A stretch of DNA of 64,000 bases. Origin: Lactiplantibacillus nangangensis. Its GTDB lineage: Bacteria; Bacillota; Bacilli; Lactobacillales; Lactobacillaceae. Every line of letters begins with the position of its first letter. The stretch's first letter is position 1. Below, one piece after another: positions 43,783-52,700 of this stretch. The translations under genes were made by a program, and so were the position numbers. Where the stretch lies: NCBI RefSeq assembly GCF_005405065.1, contig NZ_BJDI01000005.1, positions 18,297-82,296 of the forward strand. Direction: 5' to 3'. The notes below the pieces were generated by a model, which made no database searches, was not told the DNA's origin, and was given only the letters and a program-made list of their open reading frames with translations.

Positions 43783-43967
43783 CGCTTCCGGTTGTTGTTG
43801 ATAACATGCGGTCGAGGGACCGGGTCAAGCCTGAGAAACGTCTTGCCCCTCGCCCGGAAGCCTTGCACAATCCGCCAATCTCCCGGCCGGTCCGTGGTGT
43901 AAGACCGGAAAAGCGCCGGTCAAACGCCACCCACACGACCGATGCCATCAACAACAACCTACAGCTA
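43783..43967 (+). repeat. 185-bp structured intergenic repeat, copy B
   Basis: Same length and orientation as copy A at 34862-35046, with about 14 substitutions. The end-pairing arms and the GACCGG-N7-CCGGTC hairpin are kept. Similarity continues a little beyond the right end (AGTGATTAGTCA versus AGTGGTTAGTCA). The rest of the 610-bp gap up to the vanZ-like gene holds no ORF with a credible start. Confidence 0.8.
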
Positions 43968-44253
43968 ATCAACTGCTTTAAGTGATTAGTCAATTGTTTA
44001 AATTAATAAATTGGCGTATCAAGCTAGGCGCATACTAAGTATCATTAGGTTAAGTGAGAGTTTGTGAGTGGCACGATGGACCGAGCTTATTTTAATGGGG
44101 GATTGGTCTAAAATCTTATTTTCCGACTTAGTCTAGCCTAAAAATTGAGAATTAAAAAAAGGGGTCACCTCATTTTTGGGGGGCCTCTTTTTGAGTCGTA
44201 ATAATTTAAAATAGGGTAGCTTATTTTAATTGTTGAAACGCCAATTACTCAAA

Positions 44254-44769
44254 TTATGAAGCGAGCTGGTGGGCAGTTCGTTTGTGGTGGACCAGCCGAA
44301 TACGTTGATAACTCGCCATTAAGATACCACCAATCAGAATACCAAGTGCATTGGCTAAGACGTCGTTGATATCACTACTTCGATTGATCAAGAAATCGTG
44401 TGATAAAAAGTATTGGGTTATTTCAATTCCGCTACCAATGAATAACCCAGTCAAAGCAACCCCTAATAGGGGCCATTTTGGCAGAGTGGTTTTTAGGATT
44501 AAGCCTAACGGTATCGTTAAAATGATATTTTCAAGAAAGCCTAAGTTTGCAAAGGCCAAGCGTGTCAGGTTCACTTGCCCCGTCCCGAGTGGCATGAGGT
44601 AGAGGGCCGTCCCAGAAACGGAAATTGGGGAAAATAGAATCGTGGCTAAACTGGTACAATAGCCGAGAATTAAGAAGGCTAAACAGCGACGTTTAGGACC
44701 AGTCGCAAGTATGGCTAACGCAATTAAGCCAGTAATAAGAAAAATAAATAGTAGGGGTTCCCAGCGCAT
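44254..44769 (-). CDS. VanZ-like family membrane protein
   Basis: A 171-residue protein with four or five membrane helices. NLGFLENIILTIPLGLIL, SGIEITQYFL and SSDINDVLANALGILIGG are the conserved elements of the VanZ-like family. Some VanZ members contribute to teicoplanin or other glycopeptide/lipopeptide tolerance, but most lactobacillar copies are uncharacterised. It is monocistronic on the minus strand. A GGAGGT-type site precedes the start. Confidence 0.85.
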   Translation of the reverse strand: MRWEPLLFIFLITGLIALAILATGPKRRCLAFLILGYCTSLATILFSPISVSGTALYLMPLGTGQVNLTRLAFANLGFLENIILTIPLGLILKTTLPKWPLLGVALTGLFIGSGIEITQYFLSHDFLINRSSDINDVLANALGILIGGILMASYQRIRLVHHKRTAHQLAS

Positions 44770-45121
44770 TTGACCACCTCCGAGATGATTGTCAGTAATT
44801 GAATAACTGGTTACTAGCGTACAATAGAATGCCGGATTGTCGTTGGTTTTCGCCAGAGCTTTAACGTTTCTTGTCGCTCTTAGTAAAAGGATAAGATTTG
44901 AGTCACTAAAAGGTCACAATAATTTCTACTGGGATTTAATTGGTTCCAATCGGTGTGGTATTGATATTCAAAAAAGTATTTCGTTTTTATAGAATGTACA
45001 GCCTTTTGAGTGCGCCTATGTTATTCTTAAGCTGTGAAAAATCAACGTAGTAAACTGGTTATACAATTAAACAACGATAATCTGATTTTTATTCGTTTGC
45101 TAATTAAATGGAGTGAAGAAT

Positions 45122-45304
45122 ATGCAGAAGCTAAAAGCGCCGACGATGGCGGAACTATATGAAAAGGCTAGAAGAAAGACTTTATTAGGTGGGATTATTA
45201 AGCCAACAACTGCAGAGCTTGATCAAATGCTAGCAGAACGGCTCAAACAGAACGAGAGTGAACATCAAAATAAAGGTACAGCGCAATCAGGACATGAGTT
45301 TTGA
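45122..45304 (+). CDS. Small charged protein, function unknown
   Basis: A 60-residue soluble protein, rich in Lys/Glu/Gln and predicted helical (MAELYEKARRKTLLGGI, then TAELDQMLAERLKQNESE). No family recognised. ATG 45122 lies eight bases after GGAG, and a strong bidirectional terminator follows. It converges with mntH. About 350 bp of AT-rich sequence without an ORF precede it. Confidence 0.55.
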   Translation: MQKLKAPTMAELYEKARRKTLLGGIIKPTTAELDQMLAERLKQNESEHQNKGTAQSGHEF

Positions 45305-45343
45305 GTTTTCTTAAAAGGCTCAAAATGGGACGTTATGACACAC

Positions 45344-45389
45344 AAAGGGCGCGTGATTATCTAGTTGTGATAGTCACGCGCCCTTTTTT
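45344..45389. terminator. Bidirectional terminator between the small gene and mntH
   Basis: Perfect stem AAAGGGCGCGTGA / TCACGCGCCCTTT with T and A tracts on the two sides. Confidence 0.88.
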
Positions 45390-45395
45390 GAAATC

Positions 45396-46958
45396 TTAAT
45401 CTTTAGCAGCTTGTTGTGCAATGTAACGTTGGTTGCCACGATGCAATTCAATCACTGTCCAAGTGAGTAACGCAATGATGGCTGCGATTAGCACCCAGGC
45501 AATTGCGTCGGCGATGCTGGTTTGGCCTTTAGTCGGATTACTGCCGAAAAAGCCTTCAACTTGCGAGGGGAGCCCAATCAAGTTTAGTCCAGTCAGTCCG
45601 ATGACAGATAACCAGCCTAAGCCTTTAATCCAAAGCGTATTCTTGAACCGTTTGCCCATTTCAGCGGCACTGTCGGTCATCATGAGTAACGGTAACATTG
45701 AAAATGGTAGCGCAAAGGCTAAGAAGACTTGAGAATTATTCATTAAATCGTTCAGGGCTTCATGTTCCGCAATGGCGGATTTACTACTCGTAAGCATGAC
45801 GCAGATCAGGACGGGAATGACGGAAAGTAAACGCGTCACTAAGCGTCGTAACCATAATGGCATCCGCATGTGCACAAAGCCTTCCATGATGACTTGCCCC
45901 GTTAGTGTCCCAGTAATGGTCGAATTTTGACCAGAAGCGAGCAACGCGACCGCAAATAATGCTGACAGTACGCCGGACCGTGCAACATCGATCAATAAGC
46001 CGTTACTCAAAGTTGACGTATTCGATAAGGCTTGATATAACCCAAAGAATGATGGATCTTTGACGGCACCGGTCTTGAAAACAGCAACCCCCATAATTAA
46101 GAGGAGCGCGTTCACAAAGAAGGCGGCGGTCAGTTGGATATTGGAATCCAAGCTAGCGAATTTCACCGTGCGGGCAACGTCGTCTGGATCACTATGATCA
46201 ATTTTACGCGTCTGTGAAATGGCCGAATGTAAATAGAGATTGTGTGGCATGACCGTCGCGCCAATGATCCCAAGGGCACCACTCATCGGGGTCATCCCGG
46301 CAACGGTGCGACTATTTGAAAAGGTCTCACTGGTTGGCACTAAGCCGGCAAAGACTTGCCCCCAATTAGGATTGGACAAGGCGACTTGATAAACAAAGAC
46401 GAGTAAGATGACTAAAATCAAACAAACCACGATCGCTTCAATCTTTCGGAAGCCAATTTTAGTTAATAATAGAAGTAACAAGACGTCAAAGACGGTAATA
46501 AAGACCGCAATGACTAGTGGAATATGAAAAAGTAAATATAACGCAATCGCCGCGCCGATAACTTCGGCAATGTCAGTCGCCATGATCGCCAATTCAGTTA
46601 ACAGCCATAAGACAATGCCCAGCGATTTTCCAGTACGGGCACGGATGGCTTGCGCCAGATCCATCTGTGTCACGATGCCAAGTTTAGCCGCCATGTATTG
46701 TAACAGCATCGCAATCAAACTTGACATCAAGATGACAGACATCAACAAGTATTGGAAATTTTGACCACCGGTGATTGAAGTTGACCAGTTCCCAGGATCC
46801 ATGTAACCGACTGCCACCAAGGCACCTGGCCCCGAGTAAGCGAATAAGGTGCGCCAGAATCCAATGTTCTTGGGTACGTCGATCTTACCATTGATTTCTT
46901 CTAGTGATGGGCCATTGGCATACTCAATTAATTTGTGTTGCCGTTTTGCTTTCCCCAC
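45396..46958 (-). CDS. mntH: NRAMP-family Mn2+/H+ symporter
   Basis: A 520-residue protein with 11-12 membrane helices. The metal-binding motifs of NRAMP transporters are present: DPGN in GYMDPGNW (helix 1) and MPH in ATVMPHNLYLHSA (helix 6). Mn(II) import is the expected role and is important in lactobacilli, which use manganese against oxidative stress. GTG 46958 is preceded by GAAAGG at suitable distance. GTG 46970 is an alternative adding four residues. A MntR-like dyad lies upstream. It is one of several NRAMP paralogues typical of this genus. Confidence 0.93.
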   Translation of the reverse strand: MGKAKRQHKLIEYANGPSLEEINGKIDVPKNIGFWRTLFAYSGPGALVAVGYMDPGNWSTSITGGQNFQYLLMSVILMSSLIAMLLQYMAAKLGIVTQMDLAQAIRARTGKSLGIVLWLLTELAIMATDIAEVIGAAIALYLLFHIPLVIAVFITVFDVLLLLLLTKIGFRKIEAIVVCLILVILLVFVYQVALSNPNWGQVFAGLVPTSETFSNSRTVAGMTPMSGALGIIGATVMPHNLYLHSAISQTRKIDHSDPDDVARTVKFASLDSNIQLTAAFFVNALLLIMGVAVFKTGAVKDPSFFGLYQALSNTSTLSNGLLIDVARSGVLSALFAVALLASGQNSTITGTLTGQVIMEGFVHMRMPLWLRRLVTRLLSVIPVLICVMLTSSKSAIAEHEALNDLMNNSQVFLAFALPFSMLPLLMMTDSAAEMGKRFKNTLWIKGLGWLSVIGLTGLNLIGLPSQVEGFFGSNPTKGQTSIADAIAWVLIAAIIALLTWTVIELHRGNQRYIAQQAAKD

Positions 46959-47027
46959 GATGCAGACCACCTTTCTATCTTTAAAACAGCCTCATTCTAC
47001 GCTGAGTTTGATATAAATAATATAATT

Positions 47028-47042
47028 TTTAGGTATGCCTTA
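47028..47042 (-). promoter_or_regulatory. MntR/DtxR-like operator upstream of mntH
   Basis: TTTAGG-TATG-CCTTA is a near-perfect dyad in an AT-rich stretch about 70 bases before the mntH start. It resembles DtxR/MntR-family boxes. Confidence 0.45.
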
Positions 47043-47228
47043 TAAAAAACGACAACTTTTTAGCTAGGTTTGTGTTTAGGGGGATAACTAACGCGACCGA
47101 CCGTAAAATACGCGTTTAATTGAGCATCGTTTGTTAATTGTTTTTATAAACCAACGTTAACAAGTGTAAACCTTATCGAATCAGTTAATTAATCTAACCT
47201 GCTTGCTCAAAATGTGGTAAAGTCAGTA

Positions 47229-47243
47229 CTGAAAGCGTCAACA
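47229..47243. promoter_or_regulatory. cre-like site upstream of the EIIA-like gene
   Basis: CTGAAAGCGTCAACA differs from WTGNAANCGNWNNCW at two positions and shares AAGCGTCAACA with the cre site of the PTS gene at 31539. Confidence 0.45.
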
Positions 47244-47351
47244 ATCAACATATTTAACTAATCTGAAAGGGAAAGTCACGCAATTGGAGCTGTGAAAAGT
47301 ATCTCATGAATTGAGCAATCAGGGATCAATCACAGTTCAAGGAGTAAAACG

Positions 47352-47918
47352 ATGAACAACGGAGTAATCACAACGAGTAGTTTAGTGCCAGTCGTCGCAC
47401 CGGTCGCTGGTCAGCATATCAGGCTGACCACGGTTGCCGATACGGTTTTTTCGTGTGGCTTGAGAAGTGCGACTGACCTCTTGTTACCGGCGACAGATCG
47501 CTTGGTCGCGCCGGCGGTTGGACAGGTGACCACAATTGCGGCAGATCAGCGCCGTATCGGTGTGCGAACAGTCAATGGTCTGGAAACGGTGATTCAGTTT
47601 AGCGTCACGTTACCAGAAAAATTCAAGACGGCCATCAGGCTCGCGGTGAAGGTTGGCGACTGGGTCACGACCGGACAGGTGATTGCCGTCATTAAGCTGA
47701 GATTGGCTCGGTTGAACCGGCAAAAAACGACCGTGCCGAGTCATGTGCTGCACGCATTCATGCGGCTACAAAGGCTTTTTTTCACGGCGACTCACCGAAT
47801 TGTGCCAGAAGGCAATGTCGATATGAAGCTGTCCCGCGACATGGCAGGTAATCACTGGCTGGCGGCAATTGGCCCACCGACAGTTCCCACAACTGAGTTG
47901 ACCCGTGTCTTGGGGTGA
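47352..47918 (+). CDS. EIIA(Glc)-like protein lacking both active-site histidines
   Basis: A 188-residue protein whose first 120 residues align by eye with the EIIA domains at 31575 and 58493 (VAPVAGQHIRLTTVADTVFS, then RIGVRTVNGLETVIQFSVT). The two histidines of EIIA, found in KHAIG and LLHLGIDTV, correspond here to Arg67 (DQRRIG) and Gln82 (VIQFSVT). It therefore cannot accept phosphate in the normal way. Residues after 120 form a basic extension not found in EIIA. It is either a regulatory paralogue or a decaying gene. AAGGAG precedes the ATG. Confidence 0.7.
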   Translation: MNNGVITTSSLVPVVAPVAGQHIRLTTVADTVFSCGLRSATDLLLPATDRLVAPAVGQVTTIAADQRRIGVRTVNGLETVIQFSVTLPEKFKTAIRLAVKVGDWVTTGQVIAVIKLRLARLNRQKTTVPSHVLHAFMRLQRLFFTATHRIVPEGNVDMKLSRDMAGNHWLAAIGPPTVPTTELTRVLG

Positions 47919-48500
47919 CCATATTAAGTGTCACGAGATTAATGAAATGCGTGGAAGATAGGAATATCGTCCAGTCAAGCTAATCAGCCAGCAGGAAATC
48001 GTAGAGGGGTCTCGATTGAACCAGCTAGTGGTCGATCTCAGTTGATGGGTGGATAGCAAGTGGCTGAGGGTTTTGCGTTAGCAATAGCGCATTTTGGGGC
48101 AACGGCATTTTGGGGAAAACGACGTTGGTCAAGTTTAGTGGCGATTCAGCAGCCAAACGCATAGATAATCATTGAACCGAGTGCTAGTTTTGAATCCGAG
48201 CTAGCATCAATTAATGTGGCAGCATTAAGCGGCGGTGATTATTAGGTTGGTTTTTGGCAGTCGGGTTCATAGCGGTCAAAAGGTTAGGGTTCCAACCAGC
48301 TGGTCACGCCAACGGGGGTTCACGTGACCAAGTTAGATTGGCAATCGGCACGACCCAGCAACAGTTATCGCACACAGTTGTCGAGCAGTGATTGCCAATT
48401 TCGTTAGTTTTGTTAGGTTAACCATGGCTGCAGAGAGTGAAAATTGGAAGCGGATTGCTTGCTTTTATTTGGCAGTTCAGTTTACTATAAGCGTAAATTG
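47919..48500 (+). other. Gene-free stretch with possible coding relics
   Basis: About 580 bases without an intact ORF. Short frames read as protein-like, for example VAEGFALAIAHFGATAFWGK from about 48059 and a frame containing RLAIGTTQQQLSHTVVEQ near 48335-48390. They are broken by stops and frame changes. It may be the remains of one gene, but I do not recognise which. Confidence 0.35.
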
Positions 48501-48517
48501 AAGAGGAGTGATTCGTG

Positions 48518-48757
48518 ATGAGTGAAGCAACTTTTAACAAGGCCGAATTAGCAAAATTTGACGGCCAAAATGGTCAACCAGCCTATGTCGCAGTCGACGG
48601 GGTGGTCTATGATGTGACTGGCGTTGATGCTTGGGCTGGTGGCAAGCACCACGGTAATTTAGCTGGTCAAGAATTAACAGCAGTGATTGACACCCATTCA
48701 CCACATGGTCGCAGCGTTTTGAAAAAGTTGCCTGTGATTGGGAAGTATGCAGACTAA
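48518..48757 (+). CDS. Cytochrome b5-like heme/steroid-binding domain protein
   Basis: A 79-residue single-domain protein. FNKAELAKFDGQNGQPAYVAVDGVVYDVTGV is the classic opening of the cytochrome b5 fold, and GGKHHGNLAGQELTAVIDTHSPHG supplies candidate heme-axial histidines. Bacterial members of this small class (predicted heme or steroid binding) are poorly characterised. AAGAGGAGTG lies upstream. GTG 48515 is an alternative start. Confidence 0.82.
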   Translation: MSEATFNKAELAKFDGQNGQPAYVAVDGVVYDVTGVDAWAGGKHHGNLAGQELTAVIDTHSPHGRSVLKKLPVIGKYAD

Positions 48758-48946
48758 GCTACGTGTGGCTGCAGAAAACTAAATCCTAATATTCATCGGA
48801 TCGGGACGACCAATACGAGTTCTGATCTTTTTTGGGGCCGAAAAATGAAACCGCTCTATAATTTGTCATCTAATTGTTACTTACGAACGTCAAGTTTAGC
48901 GTGTATAGTGAACACTCGAAACTAAATCTAGGAGTGTGTTAATATT

Positions 48947-49453
48947 ATGCCACGTAATTTAAAAGAAGAAGTAGTGTTCACAGCGATTATGGCGGGACTG
49001 ATGGTGTTTGTCATGACTGCGTACAATGTCGCGATGGCGCAAGGCTTCAGCAATGGTTTGATCCTTGCAATTTTAAGTGGATATCCTCTTGGTTTAGTCG
49101 TAGCAATCATTTTAGATCTGTTGGTCGTTGGGCCAATTGCAAAAGGATTAGCTTTCAAATATATCATTAATGATTACATGCGGAAAAACACTGTCTTAAT
49201 TGGGATTACGATTTCAGTTTTGATGGTGCTTGGCATGGTAACTTGCATGTCCCTCTTTGGGATTGCGGTGGAAGGTAAGTTGGCTGGGGCGCACGTTTTA
49301 GCTACCTATGGTCATACTTGGATTTTTAACTTGATTGTTGCTCTACCCTTACAACTTATTATCGTGGGCCCGATTGCCCGCGGTGTGTTAGGCAAGATGC
49401 AACAAGCTACTGCTAAACAGGAAGAATCCTCAGCGGTTGAAGACGAAGATTAA
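48947..49453 (+). CDS. DUF2798 family membrane protein
   Basis: A 168-residue protein with four membrane helices arranged as two similar halves. The halves share FTAIMAGLMVFVMTAYN / GITISVLMVLGMVTC and the closing motif VVGPIAKG / IVGPIARG. This repeat pattern fits the DUF2798 family, whose function is unknown. The tail is acidic. AGGAGTG precedes the ATG and a terminator follows. Confidence 0.8.
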   Translation: MPRNLKEEVVFTAIMAGLMVFVMTAYNVAMAQGFSNGLILAILSGYPLGLVVAIILDLLVVGPIAKGLAFKYIINDYMRKNTVLIGITISVLMVLGMVTCMSLFGIAVEGKLAGAHVLATYGHTWIFNLIVALPLQLIIVGPIARGVLGKMQQATAKQEESSAVEDED

Positions 49454-49465
49454 ATTAGCAACCTT

Positions 49466-49513
49466 TAAAGCTAGCTCGTTGTCACGGTCATTGGCCGTTT
49501 TAGAGCTGGCTTT
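49466..49513 (+). terminator. Rho-independent terminator
   Basis: AAGCTAGCTC pairs with GAGCTGGCTT around a long loop, followed by T7. Confidence 0.7.
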
Positions 49514-49706
49514 TTTTGTGCCGGTTTTAGCTGAAGCTATTCAGATTGTTGAGGTTTACTTTGGCTAGTGGCAACTAAAAATATTAGTAACCGTTAATTC
49601 TGTTAATTTATTTGTGAGCGAACTACAATAAAACCGTCACATGTAGTTAACGGGGTTACCTATATGTGCGGTAATTTGAATGAATAAAAAAGAGGAGATC
49701 GGTGTT

Positions 49707-52700
49707 ATGCGTACGAATCGGGACGCTAAGTTACATTATAAGATGTACAAGCATGGTAAGCTATGGCTGCTTGCAGGAATAACTTTGTTAGCAGTTCAGG
49801 GGCAACAACTATTGGCACAGGCGGACACTGAGGCGAAACCAGTAGCTAAAGCACCAATTGTTGAAGATATGCCATTGCCAAAACCAGAAAAGCAAGTGGT
49901 TATCCAGCCTAAAAAGACTAGTTCAAGTTCAAATGTGACGAGGGCTAGTTCGAACGCAAGCCCTTCGGTAAGCCAGTCTAGTTCGGCGTTAAGTGCAGCC
50001 AGTTCGAGTGTTTCGACAAGTGCGGCTAGTTCGTCAATTTCAGCGACGAGTCAACCGGCCAGTTCACACGATCAGTTTTTGGCCAAAAAAGACTCGCGAT
50101 CTTCCGAAGTCCAAAAGTCGACTTCTAAATCGGCAATAAGTGAAACAGCTGTTACCAAGGTAAAGCAGTCGTCAGCCGTGACCTCTGTTGAAATTGATCA
50201 TAATCAGTACAATACTGCAATAGGTGGTAAAACAACTAAAAAACCAATCATAACGCCGGCTAAACAACCAGAAACGACTGGGAGACAAGCAACAGACCAA
50301 TCTAAGTCATCAGACGCTGCTCAGGTTGCAATCGCGCCAGTAACAGTTGGTTCCGTTGATAACGTTGGTGCCACAGCCCCTAATGTAGCAGTCTCTAGTC
50401 AAGCGCCGGCAGGGGTAAGTCTGAAGCCAGTCATTAAGCCAAAAGATAGTCCCACGCCAGCTGAATTACAGCGGTCCAACGAATTGACACCGCAAGCAAT
50501 GGTGCGAGATATTGCGCCAAAATCAACTGGGACGTTGGGTGATGTTAGTTGGAATTTCGATGAAGGGACGGGGGCGCTGAGTGTTGGAGGCGGGAATCTG
50601 CCTTACTCAACCAGCGCCATTCCAATTGACTTAACTGCCGTTAAAACGATGGCGATTACCGATAAATTAAAATTAGCATCAGCGCCTGGTGAAATTTTCA
50701 AGGATATGCCGAATGTCACGAGTATTAGTGGACTGGAAAATTTGGATACGAGTGCGGTAACCGATATGTCGTTTATGTTTGCTAATGATCCTTCTCTTAA
50801 GAGCTTGGATTTATCTGGTTTCGATACGCACAACGTTACCGGTCTATTTGGGACATTTGTGAATGATGCCGCTTTAGAAAGTTTGATTGTCACTGGTCCT
50901 AATTGGGATACGAGTAAGGTTACGACCATGTACAATACCTTTTATAAATTGAAAAGTTTGAAGGAGTTGGATCTATCTGGTTGGCAAACCCAAAATGTGA
51001 CGTCCTTTACGATGATGTTTAAGGGTGATAGTAGTTTGACGCAATTAAATGTGGCTAGCTTTAATACCGAAAGTGCAACTGATCTGTCTGGTATGTTTGA
51101 CGGTGTAAGTGCCGTACAATCATTGGATGTGAGTGGCTTTCGAACGGATAAAGTTACCAACATGCAATATTTGTTTAACGATGTCCAACAGGTGCAGCAA
51201 CTGGATTTATCTAAATGGGACACGAGTCAAGTAGCCACAATGTTTGGGATGTTTCTGAACATGGCCAACTTAAGCGATCTTGATCTCAGCGACAGTTTCA
51301 ATACTCAAAATGTGACGAATATGGGTGCGATGTTTGCGGGTGACAAATCATTAAAAGCCTTAGATTTGAGTCACTTTGATACAACTAAGGTGACGACAAT
51401 GGATAATCTGTTGACTGGTACAAGCAGTTTAACAGCCATTGATGTCAGCCACTTTGATACAAGCCACACCAACTCAATGGCTTCAATGTTTGCCTCTATG
51501 TCAAATTTGACTAGTTTGGATCTTAGTCACTTTGATACTAGCCAAGTGACAAGTATGACTAACATGTTTTCAGGAATGGCTAATTTGACTACTCTTGATT
51601 TGAGCCGCTTTGACACGAGTCGCGTCACGGATATGTCATCGATGTTTAATAGTATGGATAAGCTACAATCGCTGGATTTAAGCCATTTTGATACCTCAAA
51701 TGTCACTAACATGGCGTTCATGATTAGTGCTGACGCAGCCCTGACAGCCTTGGATTTGAGTTCTTTCTCGACGAAAGCGGAAACGACTCAAGTCAATCTG
51801 TTACTCAATTTACCAAAATTACGTGTTTTAGTTCTTGGTAAAGGGATGACCAACTTAACTGATACCAGCTTATCTGACCCAGTTACGCGTGGTCATTGGC
51901 AAAATGTGGGAACTGGCACAATTGCTGATCCAACTGGTCAATACGATTACGATTCAGTAGGGCTAGTTGCCAATTTCGATGGGCCAACGATGGGTGACAC
52001 CTATGTTTGGATCTTACGGCTAACACCTCAAACGGAAAAGCGCGTTTATCAACGGACGATTGCGTACCAGGATGCAGAAAACCACGCCGACTTAGTAACG
52101 CCAATCATACAGACAGTTGCGTACCAACGCGTGGCACTGATTGATCAATATACTGGCGATCTGTTGGGCTATGATACGACCGGTGACGGTCAAGTTGATA
52201 CCACGGATGCTGATGCGGCCTGGTTTTTGAATGGCACCAGTGCCACACTTGCGGCCGTAACGAGTCCGGATTTCACAATTAACGGTTATCAGGGGCCATC
52301 ACAGGCGAAAGTTGCCGCAAAAGTGTTATCCGCGGCCGATATCACGGACGGTACCGTGGAACCAATTGTGATCACCTATGCGCACGCCACTGCACCAATA
52401 CTCAATTATCGAGCGATTCAGCGCACCATTAATTTTGTGGATGCGGAAACCCAAGCCGATATTCAAGACGGGCCAATCAGTCAAATCGTGCAACAGGCGC
52501 AAACGGCAATTATCGATCAGGTCACGGGCCAAGTTCTTGGCTATGACACGACTGGTGACGGCCAGATTGATACGCAGGACGCCAACGCTGCCTGGGTCGT
52601 TATCGGTGACAATACATTGGCAGCCGTCACGAGCCCAGATTATCGTCATTTGGGTTACTTAAGTCCTAGTCAGGCTGGGGTGGCAGCAATCGTGATTGAC

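Noticed and set aside
49680..49706. Upstream ATG for the giant surface protein
   Set aside because: The ribosome binding site GAGGAG lies between this ATG and the next in-frame one at 49707, which also gives the normal distance to the KxYKxGKxW motif.
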